This document shows, piece by piece, positions 41,961 through 50,694 of a stretch of 64,000 bases of DNA. The notes beneath the pieces are model-generated. The model saw only the letters and a list, made by a program, of their open reading frames with translations, was not told where the DNA came from and searched no databases. Within the stretch, counting starts at the first letter, position 1. Every line of letters starts with the position of its first letter. A program made the position numbers and the translations under genes. Source of the DNA: Pseudomonadota bacterium (GTDB taxonomy: Bacteria > Pseudomonadota > Alphaproteobacteria > Sphingomonadales > Sphingomonadaceae); assembly GCA_023457895.1 (NCBI GenBank), contig JAEXAY010000050.1:1-64000 (forward strand), read 5' to 3'.

Positions 41961-43208
41961 GTGGAAAGAAGCGTCCGCGTCGGCCGCAGGACGGATGCGG
42001 CTCCGCACCAGCAGCGCCCAGATCAGCACAATGAAGGCAAAAATGCCAAAGATCACGAATGGTGCGGCCTCGGTCCAGCTGTCGAACAGGACGCCGCCCA
42101 GCTTGCTTGCGACCATGATACCGATCGCGCCGGTCAGATTGAAGAAGCCGAGAATGGCGCCGCGTAAGCGCCGCGGCGCCTGTTGCGCGATCAATACGCT
42201 GCTCGAAATGATGCACCCGACTTCGCCGAGCCCGATCAGGATGGCGCAACCGACCATGAGGCCGCCAAACGGATCATCGACCAGGATCGTCGCGCTATAT
42301 CCGATCGAGGAAATGGCCAGCGTAACGATCATCGCCCAGACCCGGTTCACCCGGTCCGCCAGCACGCCGAACAATGGCGCGCCGAGCAAGGCGCATCCCT
42401 GGGCGATGGCGATCATCGTTCCCGCCTTGGCCAGCGCCTCGCTGCTGGTCATCCCCAGATTTGAGACGCCATATTGGGTCAGCCACAGGGTAAAGAAGGT
42501 GCCAACGACGACGAGGTTGCCGCGGGCTACGAAGGAGGCCCCGTAAGCGAGCGCGATGCCCGGATCCCTGGCCGCGTAAAGTCCCTCTCGCGCCAGTTGC
42601 AGCACGCCGGATTTTTCGCCGTCGTGCGTCTTGCGGTCGCTGAGCCCAAACCACATGAACAGCGCCGATCCGAGCGTCAGCGCGACCACCAGATAATAGG
42701 TGAAGAAGGCCGCGTCGCGAATCGGGGTATCATAGCCATTGGCCAGCATCGCGGGCAGCTTGAGCAGGAGCAGCACGGTGAACATGGCGCCGAAACCGTT
42801 GCTCATGCCGAGATAGCCCGCGCCCTTCCCGCGGCTGTCATTGACGATATAGTCGGCCACAAGCGCGCCGATCGTGCAGCTGAACGCCGCCACGCCAAGG
42901 CCGAACACCATGCGGGCGACCAGCAGATCGGCATAACTGTCGCCGTGCGGCGCGAGTGCGACGCCGATAGCCATCAGGACGAACGCCATGGTCATCACCG
43001 GCCGGCGCCCGATCCGATCGGACAAGGTGCCCCACAATCCGACCGTGGCTATGATCGCCACCTCGCCCCAGAAAGACAGGTTGCCGCTCGCCGTGCCCTG
43101 TTCCGACGCGGGATAGTCGAGAAATTCAGACAGCAGCAGCGGCTGCATCTGCGGCACAAAGGTCGACAGCAGAATGCCCATCAACGCAGCCCAGTAAAAG
43201 GCCGCCAT
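41958..43208 (-). CDS. MFS transporter (candidate histidine/urocanate-locus permease)
   Basis: The 416-residue protein has about twelve membrane segments of the major facilitator type: LWGTLSDRIGRRPVMTMAFV is the loop 2-3 signature, FGVLADRVNRVWAMIVTLA its second-half repeat. It is encoded between hutI and hutF, on the hutI strand and divergent from hutF. Position suggests that it imports histidine, urocanate or a relative, but sequence alone does not show substrate. Confidence 0.85.
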   Translation of the reverse strand: MAAFYWAALMGILLSTFVPQMQPLLLSEFLDYPASEQGTASGNLSFWGEVAIIATVGLWGTLSDRIGRRPVMTMAFVLMAIGVALAPHGDSYADLLVARMVFGLGVAAFSCTIGALVADYIVNDSRGKGAGYLGMSNGFGAMFTVLLLLKLPAMLANGYDTPIRDAAFFTYYLVVALTLGSALFMWFGLSDRKTHDGEKSGVLQLAREGLYAARDPGIALAYGASFVARGNLVVVGTFFTLWLTQYGVSNLGMTSSEALAKAGTMIAIAQGCALLGAPLFGVLADRVNRVWAMIVTLAISSIGYSATILVDDPFGGLMVGCAILIGLGEVGCIISSSVLIAQQAPRRLRGAILGFFNLTGAIGIMVASKLGGVLFDSWTEAAPFVIFGIFAFIVLIWALLVRSRIRPAADADASFH

Positions 43209-43450
43209 GTTGCGCGCCTGATACCTGGACTGAGTTGCATGCCTAGGAAGCGCCGGGAAGACGGGGCGGTATCGGCAGCGGCCATAGTGGCGGCGGTGTC
43301 CATAAAATGCGTCTTCCCGAGGCTGTTATTTGCGCAAACGAGTATCATAAGGGATCGTGCCGACCCACGTCTACCCGCTGTTGTTTTGGTTGATGATCGG
43401 ATAACGGACGCGTTTTCAGGATCGGGCCGGGACGCGAGAGGAGCAATGCA

Positions 43451-44824
43451 GTGGCGATGACGATATTTGCAACAACGGCGCTGCTGGAGCCCGGATGGGC
43501 AGGCAATGTCCGCGTCATCGTCAATGACAATGGCCACATCGCGTCAGCCGAACCCGGAGCCGACGCCCTGCCCGGAGACCATCGCGCCGATATCCTGCTT
43601 CCCGCCCCCGCCAACATCCACAGCCACGCATTCCAGCGGGCGATGGCGGGACTGACCGAGGGGCGCGGGCCTGATCCTTCCGACAGTTTCTGGACGTGGC
43701 GCAAGCTCATGTACAGCTTCATGGAGCAACTCGGTCCCGACGAGGTCGAGGCGATTGCGGCGTTCGTGCAGATGGAGATGCTTGAGGCCGGCTATGCCGC
43801 CTCGGTCGAGTTCCACTATCTCCACCATCAGCCCGGCGGCGCTCCCTATGGCCGGTTGAGCGAGCTAGCGGAACGCATCATCGCCGCGGCTGCGACCAGC
43901 GGGATCGGCCTCACCCTCGCACCGGTGCTGTATCAGACCGGCGGCTGCGACGGGCGGCCGCTCGACGCGCGGCAGGCGCGCTTCGGCAATGATTTCGAGC
44001 GTTATGCAAGCTTGTGGGAGGAAGCGCGCGCGAGCCTCGCGGCGCTTCCGGCCGATGCGCGCATGGCTGTCGCGCCGCACAGCCTGCGCGCGGTGCCGCC
44101 GGAAAGCCTCGCCGCGTGCGTCGCGTTGGCGCCAGCCGATCCCGTTCATATCCACATCGCGGAACAAACGGGCGAAGTGGAGGAGGTGGTTGCGGCCTGG
44201 GGCCGGCGCCCCGTCGAATGGCTCTATTCCCGCCATCGGGTCGACGAGCGCTGGACCCTCATCCACGCAACGCAAATGGAGCCGCACGAAACTGGGATGG
44301 TCGCGCGCTCGGGCGCGGTGGCGGGACTGTGCCCGATCACCGAGGCCAATCTTGGCGACGGCATTTTCGACGGCGTGCGCTATCTCGGCGCGGGCGGACG
44401 CATCGCCATTGGATCGGACAGCAATATCCGTATCGGTCTGGCGGAGGAGCTGCGCCAGCTCGAATATTCGCAGCGGCTCCGGGACAAGGGGCGCGCGATG
44501 CTGGCCGAACCGGGCCGGTCGGCCGGGCGGCGGATGTTCGAGGAGGCGGCCAGGGGCGGCGCAATTTCGGCCGGACGCGACAGCGGCGCGATCGCGCCGG
44601 GCAAGCTCGCCGACCTGCTTGCTCTCGACGGTAACGCCACCGCGCTCATCGGGCGCAGCGGCGACCAGTTGATCGACAGCTGGATATTTGCCGGAGATGA
44701 TCGGCTGGTCCGCGATGTCTGGTCAGCGGGAAGGCACATCGTCCGCGACGGCGCACATCGCCACCGCGATGCGATTACCACGCGTTACCGGCAGGTGCTA
44801 CACTCCCTCACCAACGCATTATAG
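43451..44824 (+). CDS. hutF: Formimidoylglutamate deiminase
   Basis: The 457-residue amidohydrolase converts N-formimino-L-glutamate to N-formyl-L-glutamate and ammonia, feeding HutG. LPAPANIHSHAFQRAMAGL carries the metal HxH, SFWTWRKLMYSF and EFHYLHHQPGG are HutF signatures, VHIHIAEQ supplies the mid-chain His, and IAIGSDSNIRIG the final Asp. The GTG at 43451 is chosen over ATG 43457 because GAGAGGAG lies 7 bases before it. It is divergent from the rest of the hut operon and overlaps the convergent arginyltransferase gene by six bases. Confidence 0.94.
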   Translation: MAMTIFATTALLEPGWAGNVRVIVNDNGHIASAEPGADALPGDHRADILLPAPANIHSHAFQRAMAGLTEGRGPDPSDSFWTWRKLMYSFMEQLGPDEVEAIAAFVQMEMLEAGYAASVEFHYLHHQPGGAPYGRLSELAERIIAAAATSGIGLTLAPVLYQTGGCDGRPLDARQARFGNDFERYASLWEEARASLAALPADARMAVAPHSLRAVPPESLAACVALAPADPVHIHIAEQTGEVEEVVAAWGRRPVEWLYSRHRVDERWTLIHATQMEPHETGMVARSGAVAGLCPITEANLGDGIFDGVRYLGAGGRIAIGSDSNIRIGLAEELRQLEYSQRLRDKGRAMLAEPGRSAGRRMFEEAARGGAISAGRDSGAIAPGKLADLLALDGNATALIGRSGDQLIDSWIFAGDDRLVRDVWSAGRHIVRDGAHRHRDAITTRYRQVLHSLTNAL

Positions 44825-45616
44825 CAATTCGAGCTGCTGGTCCTGCGCCAGCGACACCGATGCACCGGCGCGCGCAGGCGGGGCTTCATCAAAGCGATGC
44901 CAGCCAGTTGGTCCCAGCCGCTCCAGCGGCTGAAAGCGCATCTTATATTCCATCCGTCTCGCGCCTTCGACCCAGTAGCCGAGATAGACATAGGGCAGGC
45001 CGACGCGCGCCGACCGCCGGATATGATCGAGGATGATAAAGGTGCCAAGGCCCGGCCGCGCCGAATCTTCGGTTTCAAAGAAGCTGTAGATCATCGACAG
45101 GCCATCGCCCTGGCGGTCGGTGAGGCAGGCGCCGACCAGCCGCCCGGGACGCCCTTCCAGCGACGGCTCGCGATATTCGACGACATAGCTGTCGACCGTG
45201 CTGTGCTGCACCATGTCGGCATAGTCGGTCTCGTCCATGTCGGTCATGCCGCCATCGGGATGGCGCGCCGCGAGATACCGGCGCAGCAGCTCATATTGTT
45301 CCTCGGTCGCCCACGGCTTGCACGCGGTGACCTCAAGGTCGGCGTGACGGCGCAGCGTCTTTTTCTGGCTTGCATTGGGGACGAACGCCTCCGCCACCAC
45401 CCGAACCGAAATGCAGGCCGAGCAGTGAAGGCAACTTGGCCGGTAGGCGACATTCTGACTGCGGCGAAAACCGATTCGCCCGAGCGCATCATTGAGTTCG
45501 ACCGCGTTGGGGCCGGACAGTTCGGTGAACACCTTGCGTTCCAGCTGCCCCGGCAGATAGGGGCAGGGGCTGGGACTGGTCACGAAAAAGCGCGGAAAAC
45601 GAAACGGTGCAGTCAC
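44819..45616 (-). CDS. bpt: Leucyl-tRNA-protein transferase / arginyltransferase (Bpt family)
   Basis: The 265-residue protein matches the Bpt branch of ATE1-like transferases, which add leucine from Leu-tRNA to N-terminal Asp or Glu and so mark proteins for ClpAP. The N-terminal cysteine motif YRPSCLHCSACISVRV and the C-terminal LGYWVEGARRMEYKMRFQPLE are diagnostic, together with CPYLPGQLERKVFTEL. The start is GTG 45616, with GGGAGAG upstream. Its 3' end overlaps hutF by six bases on the opposite strand. Confidence 0.93.
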   Translation of the reverse strand: MTAPFRFPRFFVTSPSPCPYLPGQLERKVFTELSGPNAVELNDALGRIGFRRSQNVAYRPSCLHCSACISVRVVAEAFVPNASQKKTLRRHADLEVTACKPWATEEQYELLRRYLAARHPDGGMTDMDETDYADMVQHSTVDSYVVEYREPSLEGRPGRLVGACLTDRQGDGLSMIYSFFETEDSARPGLGTFIILDHIRRSARVGLPYVYLGYWVEGARRMEYKMRFQPLERLGPTGWHRFDEAPPARAGASVSLAQDQQLELL

Positions 45617-45726
45617 GGAAAAATGCTCTCTCCCATTCTTCAGCGGCGCTGGCGGAAACCCGGTTATGCCGCGAACGATAACCGATTAAAAGATCGTTTA
45701 CCAAAGAAAGAAGGTTAACGAGAGAG

Positions 45727-46689
45727 TCAGTCCTCACCCGGCAGGCGCAGCGACATGTCCATTGTCTTTGCATCATCGCACAATCGCGCAATATCTTGCC
45801 GGTGAGCAAGGTTGCTGCCAGGCGTCAGCACCGCAGCGGTTCCGGCCGCCATTCCGGCACGGAATGCATCGGCGTCATCCCCGCCCCGCGCAAGCACATC
45901 GACCATCGCCGCCACGAAACTGTCCCCCGCCCCGACCGCGCTATGCGCTTCGACCGGAAGCGCGGCGCAGAAACGATAGCCGGCGGCCGTCGCCATCAAC
46001 GCACCGCGATGGCCCATCGACACCACGATCCGCGCCGCCGCGCCATTGCGCACCAGTTGCAGCGCACTTTCGCCAATGGCGTCGGGATCCGCATCGGGAA
46101 AGCGTGCGCCGGTCAGGCTTTCAAATTCGCCGAGGCTCGGCTTGACAAGGTCCCAGCCCCCGGCCGCCATCGCCACGGCCAGCGCTTCACCCGAGGTGTC
46201 GAGCGCCATCTGTGTCCCATGCGGCGCAGCAAGCGCCTTCAGCCGGACGTAAAGGTCGGGTTGCACCCAACCCGGCAGCGACCCGCTCAGCACCAGCCAT
46301 TCCGCGCGCGCATCCGCCACATAGGTTTCCAGCGCGGCAAGTTCGGACGGCGCGAACTGCGGTCCTTCCGGAACAAAGCGATATTCCTTGCCGCTTGCCT
46401 CGTCGAATACGGTGAAGCTCATCCGCGTGTCGTCGGCAATATCGATGCGGTGGCCCTTGACCCCTTCGGCTGCAAGCAACGCGTCGAACACCGGTCCGCT
46501 GATGCCGCCGGCGAGATAGCAGGCGGTGACATCGGCGCCGAGCCGCGTCAGCACCCGCGCCACGTTGATGCCGCCCCCTCCCGGCGCGTAGCTTTCCGCC
46601 GAAGTCCGGACCTTGCGGGTATGCTGGACGGCCGGCGCACTACACGCGACGTCAATGGAAGGGTTCACGGTGACGGTAAGGATGGTCAT
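45727..46689 (-). CDS. PfkB-family sugar-phosphate kinase (1-phosphofructokinase / Pfk-2 like)
   Basis: The 320-residue kinase has the PfkB signatures: TVTVNPSIDVACSAPAVQ and APGGGGINVARVLTRLGADV at the N-terminus, and SAVGAGDSFVAAMVDVLARG with the catalytic Asp. The start resembles fructose-1-phosphate or fructose-6-phosphate kinases (LacC/FruK/PfkB). No PTS or fructose genes adjoin. Substrate is one of the phosphofructose sugars or tagatose-6-phosphate; sequence alone does not decide. Confidence 0.88.
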   Translation of the reverse strand: MTILTVTVNPSIDVACSAPAVQHTRKVRTSAESYAPGGGGINVARVLTRLGADVTACYLAGGISGPVFDALLAAEGVKGHRIDIADDTRMSFTVFDEASGKEYRFVPEGPQFAPSELAALETYVADARAEWLVLSGSLPGWVQPDLYVRLKALAAPHGTQMALDTSGEALAVAMAAGGWDLVKPSLGEFESLTGARFPDADPDAIGESALQLVRNGAAARIVVSMGHRGALMATAAGYRFCAALPVEAHSAVGAGDSFVAAMVDVLARGGDDADAFRAGMAAGTAAVLTPGSNLAHRQDIARLCDDAKTMDMSLRLPGED

Positions 46690-46754
46690 GGGACAGATGT
46701 ATCGGCAAAGAGAGATAGAGGCCAGTCAGTCTGGCACGCGGCTTATAGAACGCG

Positions 46755-46783
46755 CGTGTGACCAATAATGTTTCAGTCACACG
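46755..46783. promoter_or_regulatory. 8-bp inverted repeat between ilvA and pfkB
   Basis: CGTGTGAC and GTCACACG are separated by 13 bases. The site lies 66 bases before the pfkB-family start and 17 bases after the ilvA stop on the reverse strand. It can be an ilvA terminator stem, although it lacks a T-run, or an operator for the kinase gene. Confidence 0.4.
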
Positions 46784-46799
46784 TCGGCGGTTTCACCCG

Positions 46800-48059
46800 T
46801 CAGGCCAACTCCACCAGCGTCACCTGATAACCTTCCTTGCGCAGCGCGCTGATCAGCCGGTTGAGGTGTTCGCGGTCGCGGGTTTCGCATTCGATGTCGG
46901 TGATAAGGCCCTTGGCGGGGAGCGTGGTGAACACGCGCTGGTGATAGATTTCGATGATGTTGACCTGATGCTCGTCGAACGCGCGCATCACCTTGAAGAG
47001 GGCACCGGGCCGGTCCTGCAAGCGGATGCGCAGGCGCGCGAGGCGGCCCGAGCGGGCGAGGTCGCGCAGCAGCACATTGGCGAGGAGGCGCGTGTCGATA
47101 TTGCCACCCGACAGCGTGAGACCGATGTTGCGCCCTTCAAAGCGGTCGCCATGCGCGAGGAGCGCCGCAAGTCCCGCCGCGCCACCGCCCTCGACTACGG
47201 TTTTCTCGATCTGGAGGAGCAGGCTGACCGCGCGTTCGAGATGGCGTTCGCCGACTAGCACGATATCGTCGGCCAGCGCCTCGACGATCTGGGCGGTGAA
47301 GGCGCCGGGCTTCTTGACCGCGATCCCCTCGGCCAGGGTGTCGCCCTCGCTCGGCATGTCGACATGGTTGATATGGGCGTACATCGAGGGGTAGAGCTCG
47401 GCCTGCACCCCATAGAGCGCGATGCCGGGCTTCAGCCCGCGTGCCGCGGTGCCCATGCCGGAAAACAGTCCACCCCCGCCGATCGGGATGATCAGCGTGT
47501 CGATCTCGGGCGCGTCCGCGAGCATTTCGAGCGCGACCGTGCCCTGCCCTGCCGCGACGTTGGGGTCGTCGAACGGCTGGACGAAGGTGAGCCCGCGCTC
47601 CTGTTCGAGCTCATAGGCGCGGGCCAGCGCCTCGTCGAAATTCTCGCCGTGGAGCACGATCTCGGCGCCGTGGCTCTGGGTCTGATAGACCTTCACCGTC
47701 GGGGTGGTGCGCGGCATCACGATGGTGACGGGAACGCCGAGCCGCGCGCCATGATAGGCAAGCCCTTGCGCATGGTTGCCCGCCGAGGCCGCGATCACGC
47801 CGCGGGCCCGCTGATCTTCGGGCATCATCAGCAACGCATTCAGCGCGCCGCGCTCCTTGTAGGCGGCGGTGAACTGCTGGTTCTCGAACTTGAGCCAGAC
47901 ATTGGCGCCGGTCATGTCAGACAGCGTTTTCGAATGCAGCGTCGGGGTGCGCACCACCGCGCCCTCGATCCGCCCGGCGGCCGCCTTCACATCGTCGAGG
48001 GTCAGGAGCGAGGCTGCGGCGGCAGCGGCATTGAAGCGCAGGGCTGATTCTTGATCCAT
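46800..48059 (-). CDS. ilvA: Threonine ammonia-lyase with C-terminal ACT domain
   Basis: The 419-residue PLP enzyme deaminates threonine (and serine) to 2-oxobutyrate. The PLP lysine is in FENQQFTAAYKERGALNALL, and SAGNHAQGLAYHGARLGVPV and IPIGGGGLFSGMGTAARG form the phosphate and cofactor loops. From about residue 330 a single ACT-like domain follows (RLRIRLQDRPGALFKVMRAF). This single-ACT form is common in catabolic-type or single-domain IlvA enzymes. The ATG at 48059 is preferred; an upstream ATG at 48080 would add seven residues. Confidence 0.93.
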   Translation of the reverse strand: MDQESALRFNAAAAAASLLTLDDVKAAAGRIEGAVVRTPTLHSKTLSDMTGANVWLKFENQQFTAAYKERGALNALLMMPEDQRARGVIAASAGNHAQGLAYHGARLGVPVTIVMPRTTPTVKVYQTQSHGAEIVLHGENFDEALARAYELEQERGLTFVQPFDDPNVAAGQGTVALEMLADAPEIDTLIIPIGGGGLFSGMGTAARGLKPGIALYGVQAELYPSMYAHINHVDMPSEGDTLAEGIAVKKPGAFTAQIVEALADDIVLVGERHLERAVSLLLQIEKTVVEGGGAAGLAALLAHGDRFEGRNIGLTLSGGNIDTRLLANVLLRDLARSGRLARLRIRLQDRPGALFKVMRAFDEHQVNIIEIYHQRVFTTLPAKGLITDIECETRDREHLNRLISALRKEGYQVTLVELA

Positions 48060-48134
48060 GATCCGATGCCCTAATCGCATCCGCTGCCATTGTCATCTGG
48101 CGCATCGCGACAAGGCTGGTTATGAGCATCGCCC

Positions 48135-49001
48135 ATGTCGAACATAGCCTTTATCGGAACGGGCGTGATGGGGGGACCGATGGCGGGCCACCTCGTGCGC
48201 GCCGGACACGCCGTCACCGTCTACAACCGCACTCGCACCAAGGCCGAACACTGGTCTGCAACCCACGGAGGCAGCGTTGCTGACAGCCCCGAGGAAGCAG
48301 CGCAGGGCGCCGATGTGGTGATCAGCTGTGCGGGCAATGACGATGATCTCTGGTCGATCGCGCTGGGCCGCGACGGCGCATTCAAGGTCATGAAAAAGGG
48401 ATCGCTGTTCATCGACCATGCGACCGTCTCCGCAAAAATCGCGCGGCAGCTTTCGGTCGAGGCGGAGTCGCGCGGGCTGTTGTTCGTCGATGCGCCGGTT
48501 TCGGGCGGTGAGGCGGGGGCGATCAACGGCACGCTGTCGGTCATGTGCGGCGGCAAGCCGGCGGCGGTCGAAGCGGCAACCCCGGTAATGCAGGCCTATT
48601 CCGCGCGCATCGTCCATATCGGCGGCCCCGGCGCAGGCCAGACCGCCAAGATGGTCAACCAGATCGCGATTGCCGGTGTCCTGCAGGGCCTGTCCGAAGC
48701 ACTGCGCTTTGCGCAGGCGGCCGAACTTGATCTCGACAAGGTGTTCGCGGCGGTTTCCGGAGGCGCGGCGGCGAGCTGGCAGATGAGCAACCGCTGGAAG
48801 ACGATGGCGGAAGACAAGTTCGATTTCGGCTTCGCGGTCGACTGGATGCGGAAGGATTTGCAACTCGCACTCGACGAGGCGCGGGCCAATGGCGCCTCGA
48901 TCCCGCTCGCGGCGATGGTCGATCAATATTATGGCGATGTTCAGAAAATGGGCGGTAGCCGCCAGGACACCAGTTCGCTCGTGCGGAGATTGCCCAAATG
49001 A
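48135..49001 (+). CDS. NAD(P)-dependent beta-hydroxyacid dehydrogenase (3-hydroxyisobutyrate dehydrogenase family)
   Basis: The 288-residue oxidoreductase has the Rossmann start FIGTGVMGGPMAGHLVRAGH, the substrate-binding DAPVSGGEAGAINGTLSVM, and the catalytic-lysine motif GPGAGQTAKMVNQI. The substrate may be 3-hydroxyisobutyrate, tartronate semialdehyde or a related acid. It is divergent from ilvA and overlaps the amidohydrolase gene by four bases. Confidence 0.9.
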   Translation: MSNIAFIGTGVMGGPMAGHLVRAGHAVTVYNRTRTKAEHWSATHGGSVADSPEEAAQGADVVISCAGNDDDLWSIALGRDGAFKVMKKGSLFIDHATVSAKIARQLSVEAESRGLLFVDAPVSGGEAGAINGTLSVMCGGKPAAVEAATPVMQAYSARIVHIGGPGAGQTAKMVNQIAIAGVLQGLSEALRFAQAAELDLDKVFAAVSGGAAASWQMSNRWKTMAEDKFDFGFAVDWMRKDLQLALDEARANGASIPLAAMVDQYYGDVQKMGGSRQDTSSLVRRLPK

Positions 49002-50692
49002 AGTTTGCACGCTTTACCATCGCAATGCTGCTCGCAGGCATAGCGGTTCCTGCGCTCGCCGACGGCATCGTCGACAATGTCAACGGCCTTACCATGGACA
49101 AGAATGGCACGCTCGTCCGCTTCAATGGCATCATCGTCGGCAGCGACGGCAAGGTGAAGAAACTGCTCTCCCCCCGCGACAAGCGCGAGAAAAAGGGCAT
49201 GAGCTATATTTTCGACGCCAAGGGCAAGACGCTGATACCCGGTTTCATCGACGCGCACGGCCATGTCACCGGCCTTGGCTTCAACGCAATCCTGCTCGAC
49301 CTCTCCGATACCAACAGCCTTGAGGAAGCGCTCGCCAAAACGCGCGACTTCGCTGCGAAGAATCCGGACCTGCCGTGGATATTGGGCCGCGGATGGAATC
49401 AGGAAAAATGGGGTCTCGGCCGGTTCCCGACCGCCGCCGAACTCGACCGCGCAACCGGCGGCCGGCCGACATGGCTTGCCCGGATCGACGGCCATGCCGC
49501 CTGGGCCAACACCAAGGCGCTGCAATCGGCCGGGATCACCGCTGCGACCAAAGCGCCTGACGGCGGGCGGATCGAGATGGCGGAGGGCCAGCCCTCGGGC
49601 GTGTTTGTCGATGCCGCGATGACGCTGGTCGACAAGCATGTGCCGCCGCCGCTGCCACGCGATTATGACCGGGCACTGGCCGAAGCGCAGACCATCCTTC
49701 TCAAATATGGCATCACGACCGCGACCGATATGGGCACGACGATGCAGGACTGGCAGGCGATGCGACGCGCGGGCGATTATGGCCGCCTCAGGGTCCGCAT
49801 CATTTCCTATGCCAATGACATTGGCGACATGGCGCTGATCGGCGGCCCCGGCCCCAGCCCGTGGCTCTATAACGACAAGCTGCGCATGGTCGGGGTCAAG
49901 CTCTACCTCGATGGCGCGCTTGGCTCGCGCGGCGCGTGGCTCAAGCAGCCCTATCATGATGCACCGGGGCAGACCGGACTTTCGCTCCTCACCTATTCGG
50001 CGCTGCGCAACAAGCTGGTCCGCGCCAGCATGGACAAGTTCCAGGTCGCCGTCCACGCCATCGGCGACCGCGCCAATGACGAGATGCTCGATGCGATTGC
50101 CAGCGTTGCCGACACTTATACCGGCGACCGGCGCTGGCGGATCGAGCATGCGCAGATTGTCGATCCTGCCGACATTCCGCGTTTCGGCAAGTTCGGGGTG
50201 ATCGCCTCTATGCAGCCGGTGCATGAAACATCCGACTGGAAGATGGCCGAAGCGCGCCTCGGGCCCAACCGGCTAGCGGGCGATTATGCGTGGAGATCGA
50301 TCGGCGCGACGGGCGCGCGGCTGGCGTTCGGTTCGGACTTTCCGGTGGAAAATCCCAATCCGCTCGACGGCTTCGCCGCCGCGATCAGCCGCGAGGATGC
50401 AAATGGCCAGCCCCCCGGCGGCTGGCAACCGCAGGAGAAGGTCAGTCGGGAAACCACGCTCGATGGCTATACGCGCAACGCCGCCTTTGCCGGATTTGCC
50501 GAAGACCGGCTCGGTACGCTCGAACCCGGCATGCGCGCCGACTTCGTCTTGCTCGACGTCGATCCGATGAGCGCGAGTCCTGCTGCCATCCGTTCTGGCA
50601 AGGTACTCGAAACCTGGATCGATGGTCAGCGCGCCTATGTCGCGGGCGCGGCCAACCCGTCCGCTCCACCGGCGCAGCCCAAGGGGCGGTAG
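48998..50692 (+). CDS. Exported amidohydrolase (YtcJ-like)
   Basis: The 564-residue protein has a signal peptide (FTIAMLLAGIAVPALADG) and the YtcJ-type metal-dependent amidohydrolase domain: PGFIDAHGHVTGLGFN with the HxH site, LPWILGRGWNQEKW, and late LAFGSDFPVENPNPLDG with the final Asp. Its N-terminal insertion around residues 30-70 precedes the usual strand order. It probably cleaves an amide or ring in the periplasm. Translation is coupled to the upstream dehydrogenase; a substrate shared by both is plausible but unproven. Confidence 0.9.
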   Translation: MKFARFTIAMLLAGIAVPALADGIVDNVNGLTMDKNGTLVRFNGIIVGSDGKVKKLLSPRDKREKKGMSYIFDAKGKTLIPGFIDAHGHVTGLGFNAILLDLSDTNSLEEALAKTRDFAAKNPDLPWILGRGWNQEKWGLGRFPTAAELDRATGGRPTWLARIDGHAAWANTKALQSAGITAATKAPDGGRIEMAEGQPSGVFVDAAMTLVDKHVPPPLPRDYDRALAEAQTILLKYGITTATDMGTTMQDWQAMRRAGDYGRLRVRIISYANDIGDMALIGGPGPSPWLYNDKLRMVGVKLYLDGALGSRGAWLKQPYHDAPGQTGLSLLTYSALRNKLVRASMDKFQVAVHAIGDRANDEMLDAIASVADTYTGDRRWRIEHAQIVDPADIPRFGKFGVIASMQPVHETSDWKMAEARLGPNRLAGDYAWRSIGATGARLAFGSDFPVENPNPLDGFAAAISREDANGQPPGGWQPQEKVSRETTLDGYTRNAAFAGFAEDRLGTLEPGMRADFVLLDVDPMSASPAAIRSGKVLETWIDGQRAYVAGAANPSAPPAQPKGR

Positions 50693-50694
50693 GC

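Noticed and set aside
43209..43450. A small gene in the hutF-MFS divergent gap
   Set aside because: The frames there are antisense to hutF or lack a ribosome site; the 242 bases are best read as two leaders. I see no convincing operator in them.
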